Part shown: positions 1-8,799 of the stretch, piece by piece
Layout of the letters: each line of letters begins with the position of its first letter
Numbering within the stretch: the first letter of the stretch is position 1
NCBI GenBank assembly: GCA_963836695.1
Contig: CAWIKX010000003.1
Coordinates: 70,332-134,331, forward strand
Direction: 5' to 3'
DNA from: Roseiarcus sp963836695
GTDB taxonomy: Bacteria > Pseudomonadota > Alphaproteobacteria > Rhizobiales > Beijerinckiaceae
Length of the DNA stretch: 64,000 nucleotides
Program-made: the position numbers and the translations under genes
Notes under the pieces: generated by a model
The model's input: the letters and a program-made list of their open reading frames with translations, nothing else
What the model was told of the DNA's origin: nothing
The model's database searches: none

Positions 1-2
1 AG

Positions 3-617
3 CCGACCGACCAGGAGCGCGCCGCCGCCGCTGAGCTTCCAGTCAATCTTGATCTAATCAAGAAGGAGCTCTGTTTAAGGGAGTTCGACGCGCCACCTGA
101 TCGTTCCTATCACGATCGGCTGATGTTTCACCCGACGCTCACTATCAACGGCTTGCATGGCGGTTATGGAGGGGAAGGGACCAAGACTGTGCTGCCGTCC
201 GAAGCTTTCGCCAAGTGCGATATCCGACTCGTCGAGGCGATGACGCCGGAGCACGTACACAAGAAGGTTGCCGCGCACGTCGCCCGATATGCGCCCGACG
301 TCGAATACATCCCGCTTGGAGGCATGCTGCCCTCCAAGACGGCTTTCGATAGCCCGTTTGCGGACGTCTTGAAGGAGGCGATCGTCGCTGCACGTGGGGT
401 TGAACCTTTGCTTTATCCGGCGATGGGCGGGAGCCTGCCGGACTATGCCTTCACGAAGATCCTTGGCGTCCCTTCCTTCGTGGTCCCCTATGCCAACGCT
501 GACGAAGCCAATCACGCTCCCAACGAAAATCTCGAAGTGGATTTGTTCATCGCCGGCGTCCGAACAGGGGCGGCGGTCCTGTGGCGACTCGGTTGCTTTT
601 CCTCCTCTCTATCCTGA
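3..617 (+). CDS. M20-family metallopeptidase, C-terminal part (5' end outside window)
   Basis: The reading frame is open from base 3, so the gene begins to the left of the window. The visible part covers the inserted dimerisation domain (from the Gly-rich stretch GLHGGYGGEG) and the end of the catalytic domain. It closes with NHAPNE, the C-terminal metal-binding His region of M20/ArgE/DapE amidohydrolases. The family hydrolyses amide bonds of N-acyl amino acids or small peptides using two metal ions in the cytoplasm. The substrate cannot be told from this fragment. It ends in TGA with no gene for about 250 bases. A second, broken M20 gene lies at 8800-9760. Confidence 0.85.
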   Translation, partial: PTDQERAAAAELPVNLDLIKKELCLREFDAPPDRSYHDRLMFHPTLTINGLHGGYGGEGTKTVLPSEAFAKCDIRLVEAMTPEHVHKKVAAHVARYAPDVEYIPLGGMLPSKTAFDSPFADVLKEAIVAARGVEPLLYPAMGGSLPDYAFTKILGVPSFVVPYANADEANHAPNENLEVDLFIAGVRTGAAVLWRLGCFSSSLS

Positions 618-865
618 GCCTCGCGACTATCTGTCGGACGCAAACCTTTGATTCTGATTGCTAGGCCACACGAAGCTTGAAAGCACGGTTCGCTACCCTG
701 GCATAGAAGTCGAAGATGCCTTGCAGTTGGCGGAGCAAACAGAGATGTGAGTTTGTCCAGTTGAGCCGGATTAGAACAATTGGCAAGGTATGATCAGGCT
801 CTTGTAGGCGCAGGCGGCAGTTCCGCGCAAAGAGCGGCATCGACCGTCACGGGCTCGCGGACGTA

Positions 866-1588
866 TCACTGTGCAGTGAAGCCGCCGTCGATGGGGAGAG
901 CAACGCCAGTCACAAAACTGGATTCGTCGCTGGCTAGGAAGACGACTCCGGCCGCCACCTCATCGGGCGTGCCCATACGGCCCATGGGCGTCAAGTCCAG
1001 GGTTCCAGCGACACGCTCAGGTTCGAGGCCGCGGACCATTTCAGTACCGATCAACCCGGGATGGACCGAGTTCACTCGGATGCCCTCTCGCGCGTAGGTG
1101 ATCGCCGCGTCGCGACTCATGCCCATCACCGCCGCCTTACTCGCGTGATAAGCGATCTGGCCCTGGCTACCCACCATACCCCAGATCGAGGCGATGTTGA
1201 CGATGGAGCCGCCGCGCCCACGCATCATGCGCGTGGCCGCACGCATACCCAACATCACGCCCGTCTGGTTGACGGCGATGATGCGATCCCAGTCCTCTAA
1301 CGCCACCTCGTGCACTGCCGCCGTGCCGGAGGTGACCCCAGCAGCGTTCACCAAGATGTCGAGATAGCCTGGCTTGCGCCTCAACTGCGCTTCGACATCA
1401 TCCCAATGCGAAGGGTGAGAGACATCCATCACCATGTACTCGATTGAGTCGCCAACAAATCCGGGCCGCTCGACGATGACGTCTGCGGCGAGAACGATCG
1501 CGCCCTCGCGCGCCAGCGCTTGAGCGATCGCGAATCCTATGCCGCGATGCGCGCCTGTAACAACGGCCATTTTGTTCTTTAGACGCAT
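866..1588 (-). CDS. SDR-family NAD(P)-dependent oxidoreductase
   Basis: This 240-residue protein has the classical short-chain dehydrogenase length. It shows the cofactor motif TGAHRGIG near residue 11, the NAAG motif, Ser in IVNIAS and the YHASK catalytic Tyr/Lys pair, and it ends in the usual IDGG region. It oxidises a hydroxyl or reduces a keto group; the substrate is not readable from sequence. The ATG is preceded by GAGGAGG at good spacing. It is the last gene of the minus-strand IclR/liv cluster, 459 bases downstream of the MetX-like hydrolase, so it may have its own promoter. Confidence 0.9.
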   Translation of the reverse strand: MRLKNKMAVVTGAHRGIGFAIAQALAREGAIVLAADVIVERPGFVGDSIEYMVMDVSHPSHWDDVEAQLRRKPGYLDILVNAAGVTSGTAAVHEVALEDWDRIIAVNQTGVMLGMRAATRMMRGRGGSIVNIASIWGMVGSQGQIAYHASKAAVMGMSRDAAITYAREGIRVNSVHPGLIGTEMVRGLEPERVAGTLDLTPMGRMGTPDEVAAGVVFLASDESSFVTGVALPIDGGFTAQ

Positions 1589-2047
1589 CTCAGCCTCCTC
1601 TCATGACTTTCGTCACGTGCGCTAGCGCCAGGCGTTCTGATCCTGCGCGCGCGTTTTGGGGCGCCATGGACCCAACTCGCTCAGCTTTCCTACGTAGTCC
1701 TGTAGCAACACGGACGCTGCGCGTGGGCGCTCGTCGAGGAAGCGCATGACCCACCGCCCTCGCGCATTTGCAGCGAGGGCGGGCAAGATTGAAATGGGAC
1801 GTCAAGACAGGTTCCCCAACGTTATGTCCGCTCGGGTTGATACTGGAGGCTAGCGCGCAGGGGTGACCCTTTTTGGTGGTTAGACACGTGTTGACCTGAT
1901 CCGGGCCGACCATCGGCTCAACGCAAAGCTCGGCGGCGGTATTGCGGCCGCGACGAGCATCATGCGCGATGTCATGTGATCGGAGGCTCGCGCCCGAGAT
2001 CAGCGGCAAGCGTCGCAGTACGCTCCCCCACGCTTAACGCGTCACGC
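1589..2047. other. 459-base gap without a convincing gene
   Basis: A minus-strand frame of 139 codons spans most of this gap. It has no recognisable domain, an odd composition rich in Arg, Ala and Cys, and no clear ribosome binding site, so I do not call it a gene. The gap holds one strong stem-loop (1754-1782). It may be remnant DNA, but I could not identify a parent element. Confidence 0.5.
1754..1782. repeat. Stem-loop, 10-bp perfect stem
   Basis: CCGCCCTCGC (1754-1763) is matched exactly by GCGAGGGCGG (1773-1782) around a 9-base loop. There is no T tract on either side, so this is not a standard intrinsic terminator. It could be an mRNA-stabilising or processing hairpin between the hydrolase and SDR genes. 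Confidence 0.6.
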
Positions 2048-3064
2048 TCACGCATCTAGCAAGTCGGCGATCTTGTGGTCAACGAAGTCAACGTCGGACG
2101 GATTAGCGGTCGCCCCAGCGACGTGGCCCCAGATAGAGGGTATTGCGAAGCACTGGGCGTCAGGCATTTCGGCCACTTCGAGCTCGTTGTCAGCAGGCGG
2201 GAAATAGAGATCGGTCTCGCTCGGCATGACGTACGCCTTGGCCCGGATCCCCTGCAGCGCCTTCTTAAAATCACCGCGATAGAGATCGTTGGAGGAGATG
2301 TCGCCGTGCTGCCAAGTCCATAGCATGGCGAGCAGATTGTTCGCATCCTTGGACAGGAAAAGCCCCTCCCAGAACGCAACCATGAAATCCTCAAGCGAAG
2401 AAAAACCGAGCGTCTTAAGATCGAGCTCGGCGCGGTAGAAGGCTTGAGAAAAGGCCCATCCGGCATAGACCCGGCCGAATGCGCGCAGTCCTTTGTTGGG
2501 TTTCTCCTTGTACCAGCCCTCGTTCCATTGCGCGTCCGCTGTAAGCGCCGCCTTCAGCCCGCCAAGGAACACGTAGTTGTGCCGCGAGCAGCGGGCCGCC
2601 CCACAGTAGGGCGCGATGCGCTCGACCTCGTCGGGATAGAGCGCGCCCCAGTGATAAGTCTGAATGGCTCCCATGGAGAAGCCGGTGACCAGCTTGACTC
2701 GGGAAACACCGAACTTCTCTGCGACCAGCCGGTGCTGCGCCACCACGTTGTCGTAGATGGTGACTTGGGGAAAGCGGGGACCTCCATAAGGCTCGGGCGT
2801 GTTGCTGGGCGAGGAGGAGAATCCGCTTCCGAATAGACTAGGGACGATGATAAAATACTTTTCCGGATCGAGCGCCATGCCGGGCTTGATGCGGGGCTCG
2901 TATTCGGCATAATCGCCTCCAAAGGCAGTGGGATAGACGACAACATTGTCGCGAGCCTGATTGAGGGCGCCGTGAGTTTTGTAGGCTAGCTGTGCGCTGC
3001 GGAGAGTTGCTCCTGACTGCAGAACGAAATCGCCAAGTTCGAATATTTCGTGATCGCGCGACAT
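2048..3064 (-). CDS. Alpha/beta-fold hydrolase, homoserine O-acetyltransferase (MetX)-like
   Basis: This 338-residue protein has the MetX-type alpha/beta-hydrolase layout. The nucleophile elbow GFSMG places Ser130, the acid is probably Asp285 (SETDLYFPP) and the His is His314 (IWGHVAG). Family members acylate homoserine or hydrolyse esters and amides. Location inside a transporter-dehydrogenase operon, away from methionine genes, argues for a catabolic hydrolase rather than methionine biosynthesis; that is inference. The gene starts 48 bases after the preceding SDR stop on the same strand. Confidence 0.82.
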   Translation of the reverse strand: MSRDHEIFELGDFVLQSGATLRSAQLAYKTHGALNQARDNVVVYPTAFGGDYAEYEPRIKPGMALDPEKYFIIVPSLFGSGFSSSPSNTPEPYGGPRFPQVTIYDNVVAQHRLVAEKFGVSRVKLVTGFSMGAIQTYHWGALYPDEVERIAPYCGAARCSRHNYVFLGGLKAALTADAQWNEGWYKEKPNKGLRAFGRVYAGWAFSQAFYRAELDLKTLGFSSLEDFMVAFWEGLFLSKDANNLLAMLWTWQHGDISSNDLYRGDFKKALQGIRAKAYVMPSETDLYFPPADNELEVAEMPDAQCFAIPSIWGHVAGATANPSDVDFVDHKIADLLDA

Positions 3065-3112
3065 TGTTTCCTGCCAATCCTTTTCAGCCGCCTAACGGCG
3101 AGCTTGTTTGCA

Positions 3113-3859
3113 TTAGATACACATCATGCCGCCATCGACGACGAAGGTTGCGCCCGTGACGTAGGACGCCTCGTCGGAGGCGAGGAAGCAGGCGACCGCC
3201 GCCACCTCTTCGGGCCGACCCACGCGGCCTAGCGGCACGCGAGCAGCGAGCCACGCCTTCCCTGCCTCGGGATTGTCCATGATGCGCAGCATCGAAGTGT
3301 CGATGACCCCCGGCGCGACTACGTTGACGCGTACGCCCTTGCGGGCCCACTCCGCTGCCATGCCCCGCGTAAGTCCAAGGAGGCCAGCCTTGCTAGCGCC
3401 GTACGAAAGCGCGGCGTCGCCGGTTCCGGAGCGAAAAGCCCCGACTGAGGAGATGTTGACGATCGCCATGCCACGCGTCGCCCCGAGTTCGTCACGCCCC
3501 GCTACCGCTGCCTGCGCGACGAAGAAGGATGCTCGGAGATTGATTTCCTGGTTGACGTCCCAGGCCTCCTCGTCCATCTGCAACGCAGGCGCTAGTGCAT
3601 AAACGCCGGCGGCTTGGATGACGATCTCGGCGGCGCCCCCAAGCAGCCGTAGCGCCTCCGCCACCGCCCTCCTAGCCGTCATAGGTTCGCGCAGATCAGC
3701 CTTGACGAGGCGCAGCGCCCGCGTTTCGCCAGCTTTGTCGAACGCGCGGTCGATGGCAACGACCTCGGCGCCCTCGTTGAGCAGGCGCTCGACGATCGCC
3801 GCCCCGATCCCTCGCGCCGCGCCGGTAACGATCGCCCGCCGGCCCGGGAAGCGTGTCAT
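3113..3859 (-). CDS. SDR-family oxidoreductase
   Basis: The internal ATG at 3859 is chosen over an upstream one because MTRFPGRRAIVTGAARGIG begins the canonical fold and AAGGAGAG precedes it. The product is about 248 residues. It has TGAARGIG for cofactor binding, Ser in NISS and the SYGASKAG catalytic motif, and ends with VVDGG. It probably acts after uptake by the neighbouring liv-type transporter; the livM gene ends 64 bases upstream. The substrate is unknown. Confidence 0.88.
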   Translation of the reverse strand: MTRFPGRRAIVTGAARGIGAAIVERLLNEGAEVVAIDRAFDKAGETRALRLVKADLREPMTARRAVAEALRLLGGAAEIVIQAAGVYALAPALQMDEEAWDVNQEINLRASFFVAQAAVAGRDELGATRGMAIVNISSVGAFRSGTGDAALSYGASKAGLLGLTRGMAAEWARKGVRVNVVAPGVIDTSMLRIMDNPEAGKAWLAARVPLGRVGRPEEVAAVACFLASDEASYVTGATFVVDGGMMCI

Positions 3860-3923
3860 CGAGCGCTCTCCTTCGCCTTGAGGCTGGCGACGGCCCTGTA
3901 GCTTCCCGGCCACGCTATTTGAT

Positions 3924-4934
3924 TCATGGCGCTTCCTCCATGTCTGTGCCGGTTTCGGCATACGCGAGTGATGGCGCCTCTGTGCGGCCACGCCATCCAG
4001 GGGGCCATCCTGAGCGCCATAGCGAGGAGATTCCGGCTGGCAAGAAGCGCAGCGTGAGCACGATGAGGACTGCGATGATCATGTAGCGGACGACGCCGAG
4101 CGCGGCGATCTGCTCCGCGCCCACCGTCAGCACGACCGCCGCGATGACCGGGCCATAGATCGAAGCGGCGCCGCCGACCAGCACCATGCTGAGCAGCAGG
4201 GTGGTCAGCGAGAAGGAAAACACATCCGGCGCCGCGACGATGAGGTAATGGGCGTAGACTCCCCCAGCAAGGCTGGTGAAGACGCTGCTCGCTACAATCG
4301 CGAGGACCCGTTGCCGCACGGCGGGAATGCCGCGGCTGACGGCGTAGTCCTCGAAGTCGCGCAACGCGATCAGGCTAAGGCCGAAATCCGAAGTGACCAG
4401 CCAGCGGAGGAACAGGGTGGATAGAATCAGAAGCGCCTCCGCCGTGTAGAAGTAGGCCTCGGGATGGTTGCCGAAAACGTAGCCGCCAATGGCAAGGTCG
4501 GGCAGGCCCACTAGGCCGACAGGACCTCCGGTGATTTCCTTTTGGCTGTTGACCAGCGCGACGCAGAGCTGGGTCAGGGCGAAGGTCACCAGCGCAACAT
4601 AGATGCCGCGCTGCCGCAACGCCAGGATCGCGGTCAGGCCGCTCAGCACAGCTACGACCACCACGGCGAGGAGCAGGTCCCACCAGACGGGCACGCCGAG
4701 CTTTATCGTTGCGATGGCGGAGACATAGGCGGCGACGCCGAAGAAGGCGACATGCGCGAAATTGAAGATGCCGGAATAGCCGAGGGTAAGGTCCCAATTC
4801 GATGCGACCACCGCGTATAGTAGCGACAGGATCGCCAGGTTCTGCGCAACGCTGCCGGCGAAGATCTGCGGCGCGACCAAGGCTGCCGCAGCCGCAGCCC
4901 CAAGCGCCAAGAGACGGAAGCTTGGGCGCTTCAT
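3924..4934 (-). CDS. livM: Branched-chain amino acid-type ABC transporter permease (LivM family)
   Basis: The 336-residue protein is strongly hydrophobic, with the arrangement typical of LivM. It has the conserved YSGIFNFAHVAFFGV region early on and the EAA-like LRDFEDYAVSRGI cytoplasmic loop about two thirds along. It forms the inner-membrane channel with LivH. Its ATG overlaps the livH stop by four bases (ATGA), which indicates translational coupling. LivM/LivH systems also carry amides, aromatic acids and urea-like compounds, so the Liv name gives family, not substrate. Confidence 0.92.
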   Translation of the reverse strand: MKRPSFRLLALGAAAAAALVAPQIFAGSVAQNLAILSLLYAVVASNWDLTLGYSGIFNFAHVAFFGVAAYVSAIATIKLGVPVWWDLLLAVVVVAVLSGLTAILALRQRGIYVALVTFALTQLCVALVNSQKEITGGPVGLVGLPDLAIGGYVFGNHPEAYFYTAEALLILSTLFLRWLVTSDFGLSLIALRDFEDYAVSRGIPAVRQRVLAIVASSVFTSLAGGVYAHYLIVAAPDVFSFSLTTLLLSMVLVGGAASIYGPVIAAVVLTVGAEQIAALGVVRYMIIAVLIVLTLRFLPAGISSLWRSGWPPGWRGRTEAPSLAYAETGTDMEEAP

Positions 4935-5794
4935 GCCGCCTGCCCCATCAGACCGGTGGGCCGCACGGTCAGGATCACGATAAGAACTATGAACAGCACC
5001 ACGGGTGTCCAGTAGATGCCGATGTAGAAAGAACTGAACGCTTCGATCATCCCCACGACATAAGCGCCAACAATCGTGCCCGTGAGACTGCCGAGCCCCC
5101 CGAACACCACAACGATAAACGCGCGAAGCAGCGGGTCGGTGCCCATGCTTGGGATCAGGTTGAACAGGCCGCCTAACATGATGCCGGAGACGCCGGCGAG
5201 CACCGCGCTGGCGGCGAAGGTGACGAGGTAGATTCGCTCGACCCCGATGCCTGCTAAACGCGCCGCGTCAGGATTCTGCGCGACGGCGCGCACCGCGAGG
5301 CCAGTCTTGTTGTGCGTTAGCAGCAGCGCGAGTCCGCCGAGCAAAGCTGGTGCAAGCAGGATCGCGAGCAGGTCCTGATACTGGATGGCGCTGCCCGCGA
5401 TATGGATGGTGCCGACGACAATCTGGTCGAGCACTTTAAGCCGTCCGCCATAGATGGTGAGGAAGAGGTTTTCGATGAAGATGCCGCCGGCGATCGTCGT
5501 CATAATGACGGAAAGCTCTGCCCCCGGTTTGCCGATCCATGGCCGCACGAGGAGCAAATAGAGGATGACGCCAGCGATCGCCATGAATATGACCGAGGCG
5601 ACGACGCCAGCGGCGATGCCGGCGCCCAACGCCGAGGACGAAGCCACCGTCCACGCGATATAGGCGCCCATCATCAGAAGCGCGCCGTGGGCGAAATTAA
5701 ACACGCCGAGTGAGCCCCACACCAGCGACAGCCCTGACGCCACGAGGGCGTAGAGCGATCCCGACACCAATCCGCTAATAATGACCGGACCCAT
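4931..5794 (-). CDS. livH: Branched-chain amino acid-type ABC transporter permease (LivH family)
   Basis: This 287-residue integral membrane protein opens with ISGLVSGSLYALVASGLSLV and GVFNFAHGALLMMGAY, both hallmarks of LivH. The cytoplasmic EAA-like segment is AVAQNPDAARLAGIGVERI. It pairs with LivM. Its ATG overlaps the last base of the livF stop (TGATG), so livF, livH and livM form one tightly coupled unit. Confidence 0.93.
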   Translation of the reverse strand: MGPVIISGLVSGSLYALVASGLSLVWGSLGVFNFAHGALLMMGAYIAWTVASSSALGAGIAAGVVASVIFMAIAGVILYLLLVRPWIGKPGAELSVIMTTIAGGIFIENLFLTIYGGRLKVLDQIVVGTIHIAGSAIQYQDLLAILLAPALLGGLALLLTHNKTGLAVRAVAQNPDAARLAGIGVERIYLVTFAASAVLAGVSGIMLGGLFNLIPSMGTDPLLRAFIVVVFGGLGSLTGTIVGAYVVGMIEAFSSFYIGIYWTPVVLFIVLIVILTVRPTGLMGQAA

Positions 5795-6507
5795 CAGGCG
5801 GGGCTCCCAAAATAGCGCTTGAGCACCTCCTGATGGCGGACCTCGCTGCGGTCAGTCACCTCAAGCGTCACTCGGCCCTGCTCGATGAGGTACAAGCGCG
5901 AGCACAGGCCAAAAAGCATCTCGATGTCTTGATCGACGGCGATGAGGCCGACCCCGGTCTCGGCGATGGCGTGGATGGCCTGAGCGAGTTCAGAGCGAAT
6001 CCGTGGCGCTAAGCCCAGCGTCGGCTCGTCCAGTATCAACAGCCGCGGACTACCCATTAAACCAACGCCAATGGCGGCCATCTGGCGCTCGCCGCCGCTA
6101 AGCGTATTACAGCGCTGCGAGCGGCGCTCGGCTAAACGTGGAAAGATCGTCAACACCTTGTCGAGGCTGTTGCGCCGTTGGCCCCAGGCGCGTCCGACAT
6201 ATGCTCCGAGCGTGAGCGCCTCGAGAACCGTCATGCGCGGGAACAGGGCGCTGCCTTGCGGCACGTGGATGACGCCCTCCTCCACCATGCCGGACGACGA
6301 AGCACCTGTGAGGTCCCTGTCGCCGAAGCGAATCGCGCCGCCCCGCCGGTCAATCAGGCCTGAGATAGCGCGCAGCAATGTCGTCTTGCCGTGCCCGTTG
6401 GGACCGAACAAACCTACCCGGTCGCCCTTCGGCACTTCGAACGAGACGCCATGCACCACCTCGATGCGGCCGTAGCCGGCGACCAGACTGTCAACCCGGA
6501 AGCGCAT
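5794..6507 (-). CDS. livF: Branched-chain amino acid-type ABC transporter ATPase (LivF family)
   Basis: The start is placed at 6507 (MRFRVDSLVAGYG), where LivF homology begins and which overlaps the livG end by 17 bases; a longer frame adds only non-homologous residues. The product is about 237 residues. Motifs in order are Walker A GPNGHGKTT, signature LSGGERQMAAIG, Walker B LLILDEPTLGLAP and the VDQD switch. It energises transport with LivG. Confidence 0.92.
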   Translation of the reverse strand: MRFRVDSLVAGYGRIEVVHGVSFEVPKGDRVGLFGPNGHGKTTLLRAISGLIDRRGGAIRFGDRDLTGASSSGMVEEGVIHVPQGSALFPRMTVLEALTLGAYVGRAWGQRRNSLDKVLTIFPRLAERRSQRCNTLSGGERQMAAIGVGLMGSPRLLILDEPTLGLAPRIRSELAQAIHAIAETGVGLIAVDQDIEMLFGLCSRLYLIEQGRVTLEVTDRSEVRHQEVLKRYFGSPA

Positions 6508-7261
6508 CGATCGCCGCCTTTCCCTGCCCGCCCAGGTAAGCCTCGATGACCTGTTTATTGCGCGCAATCTCCGCCGGGGGCCCCTCGACCAACTTGCGTC
6601 CGAACTCCATCACCATGACGCGCTGCGAGACGCTGAACAGCAGAGGCAACACATGCTCGACCAGGACGATTGCAACGCCCTCGTCACGTAGCCGAAGGAT
6701 CAGGCGTTGAACGTCGCCGCGCTCGGCGGCGTTGAGGCCAGACGCGGGTTCGTCGAGCATCAGGAGCTTAGGGCGGTTGACTACCGCCGAGGCCAACATC
6801 AGCCGCTTCGTCGCGTAGACCGTAAGCGAAGCGGCCTTCCTCCTGCTATCGCCCGCCAGATCGAACAGGGCGAGCGCGTCATCGACCGCACGGGTGCGCG
6901 CCGCGCCATGCAGCCGCCCGCCGAAGGTGGCCGCCAGGCGGACATTCTGCGCTACTGTGAGATTGGGAAACGCGGCCTCCTTCTGAAAGGTTCGCGCCAA
7001 GCCGAGTCTGAAGATGCGATACGGAACCATCGCCTCGATGCGCGCGCCGTCAAAGGTGACGCGTCCCCGATCTGCCGCGAAGGGAATGCCGCTGATCAGG
7101 TTGAACAGGGTCGTCTTGCCGGCACCGTTGGGACCGGCGATGCCAAGAATCTCCCCGGCGCTGACCTGGAAGGAGACATCATCGACCGCAGCCAACGCGC
7201 CAAACGATTTGCTGACGCCTTCGACCTTAAGAAGTGGTTCAGCGGACAAGATCCAGCCCAC
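6491..7261 (-). CDS. livG: Branched-chain amino acid-type ABC transporter ATPase (LivG family)
   Basis: This 256-residue ATPase has Walker A GPNGAGKTT, Walker B LLMLDEPASGLN and switch His in LVEHVLP. The signature region reads LTVYATKRLMLASAVV instead of the LSYG(E/Q)QR form I expect in LivG, so the C-loop is atypical although the rest is intact. It follows the binding-protein gene after a 68-base gap containing an inverted repeat. The atypical C-loop may lower or specialise ATPase activity; this is inference. Confidence 0.88.
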   Translation of the reverse strand: MGWILSAEPLLKVEGVSKSFGALAAVDDVSFQVSAGEILGIAGPNGAGKTTLFNLISGIPFAADRGRVTFDGARIEAMVPYRIFRLGLARTFQKEAAFPNLTVAQNVRLAATFGGRLHGAARTRAVDDALALFDLAGDSRRKAASLTVYATKRLMLASAVVNRPKLLMLDEPASGLNAAERGDVQRLILRLRDEGVAIVLVEHVLPLLFSVSQRVMVMEFGRKLVEGPPAEIARNKQVIEAYLGGQGKAAIDALPG

Positions 7262-7262
7262 T

Positions 7263-7313
7263 CCATCCAGGGCACCACTCGCAGCGTCGCCCCTCCCGCT
7301 TGTTGCTGGATGG
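7263..7313 (-). repeat. Inverted repeat between binding-protein and livG genes
   Basis: CCATCCAG (7263-7270) pairs with CTGGATGG (7306-7313) across about 35 bases. On the minus strand it lies between the stop of the binding protein and the livG start. This is where processing or attenuation hairpins often sit, giving more binding protein than ATPase. The long loop makes this modest evidence. Confidence 0.35.
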
Positions 7314-7329
7314 GCGCGTCGGTCGTCTT

Positions 7330-8667
7330 TTATTTTGACGTCATCCAGTACGGCGTCTGGAACTTGGCGTCAGCAACGTTGTCGGGGCTTATGATATGGT
7401 TCTGCCCGTTCTCGCCTACCTGATAGAACAACGTCGGCATGAACTCGTCGCCATGCATCGCGAGGTGCGTTGTCTGGTCGAACTTCATGCGGCCCGCAGG
7501 CGTATCGACGTCAATTGAGCCGATACACTTACCGATGGCCAAACGGTCGGCCGGATCGTTGCCCTTATTGATGCACAAGGCATAGAGCAGCACGTCGGTA
7601 TAGCCGGCGATAGAGAAATAGCCGCCCGGCCCGTAGCGCTTCTCGTACTCGGCCTTGATCGCTTGGGTGTCGGGCCGCGAATCGATCGCTCCACCCAACA
7701 TGTTGTAAATCACACCAGCGGCCTTGTCGTGCACCAGCTTGTCGAATTCGGGGATCGACGGCGCGTATTGGAGGAACAGCACGGAGTTGGTCGGTTGCTC
7801 GATAAACTGGTTAAAAAAAGTAGCATCTCCGCCTGGCGACCACTCGGTGTTAACGATTACGCCGGGTTTGGCCGCCTGTATGTGCGCGAGCTGGGTCCGC
7901 CAATCGGTTACCGACTGGAACGGCACCTTTTCGCGGCCAACGATCTTCCACCCGAGTTTAGTGAAGGTGTCAGCCAGACCGTCGGCAATGGTGGTTCCAT
8001 AGGGGTCGTCGGAGCCGATGATGTAGACGGTCTTGCTCGGAACTTTGAGCGAGCCTGCGGCAATTAGCTTATCGAGCAGCGGGGGCAGGTCGGTGTTGTA
8101 GCCGTCATAGGACGGAACGCGCGACCAGACCGTGGGGAAGGCGGAGGGATCGGGCGAGATGATATCCCGCGTCGAGGCTGATCCTGCCGAGAGCAGATAA
8201 ACCATCTTCGCTTGCGCCATGAGCTTTTCCTCGAAATTCGAGGTACTGGCGTAGGGAGTCATGATGAAGTTCAGGTCGGGCTCAGCATTCAGCCGGCGGA
8301 AGCCAGTGACGACAGCGTCGTTGCGCTGACCCTCGGTGTCGGCCTCAACGAATTCGAACTTGTATCGGGCGCCTGGGCCACATACCCCGCCAGCAGCGGC
8401 GAGATCCTCGCCCGCCATCTTGGCCGCGTTCACCATGTCATTCGTATCGGCGGCGAGCGGCCCGGTTAGCGCCGCAAGGATCCCGATCTTCACGGTCTTG
8501 ACATTGCTCGTCGAGCAAGTGGTTAAGGACTTCACCGTCGGCGCCGCCTCCATATCGGCCTTCGCCATGGTAGCGGCGCAAAGTCCAGCCACAAGCGCGC
8601 CGACCCCGACCCCCAGGTTGCGGTATGACGTCTTCCTTGACAATCGCCTTTCAATTCGTGCGGTCAT
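7330..8667 (-). CDS. ABC transporter periplasmic binding protein, Peripla_BP_6 (Leu/Ile/Val-binding-like)
   Basis: The start at 8667 is chosen because GAGGGAGAAA lies just upstream and an N-terminal signal sequence follows, with a hydrophobic core and AKA as the probable cleavage site near residue 37. The mature part opens with VKIGILAALTGPLAADT, the classic start of the branched-chain amino acid binding fold, and has about 445 residues in all. It delivers the ligand to LivHM in the periplasm. It is the first transporter gene in the minus-strand cluster. Confidence 0.9.
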   Translation of the reverse strand: MTARIERRLSRKTSYRNLGVGVGALVAGLCAATMAKADMEAAPTVKSLTTCSTSNVKTVKIGILAALTGPLAADTNDMVNAAKMAGEDLAAAGGVCGPGARYKFEFVEADTEGQRNDAVVTGFRRLNAEPDLNFIMTPYASTSNFEEKLMAQAKMVYLLSAGSASTRDIISPDPSAFPTVWSRVPSYDGYNTDLPPLLDKLIAAGSLKVPSKTVYIIGSDDPYGTTIADGLADTFTKLGWKIVGREKVPFQSVTDWRTQLAHIQAAKPGVIVNTEWSPGGDATFFNQFIEQPTNSVLFLQYAPSIPEFDKLVHDKAAGVIYNMLGGAIDSRPDTQAIKAEYEKRYGPGGYFSIAGYTDVLLYALCINKGNDPADRLAIGKCIGSIDVDTPAGRMKFDQTTHLAMHGDEFMPTLFYQVGENGQNHIISPDNVADAKFQTPYWMTSK

Positions 8668-8799
8668 CGTACTTTCTCCCTCTCTGAGAATACGCTGACA
8701 AAGTCCCGCCAGAGACGTGCGGAGCGCTGCGTTCCTCTTCGGGTACGCAAGGCGCATGCCAGTCTGAGGACTTTCCTTGTGTTTGAACTGGCGCCATCC

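Noticed and set aside
1590..2009. 139-codon minus-strand frame in an intergenic region
   Set aside because: No homology, no RBS, and it includes a strong hairpin; considered non-coding.
2048..3064. Calling the hydrolase metX of methionine synthesis
   Set aside because: The fold fits, but context is a catabolic transporter operon and no other methionine gene is near.
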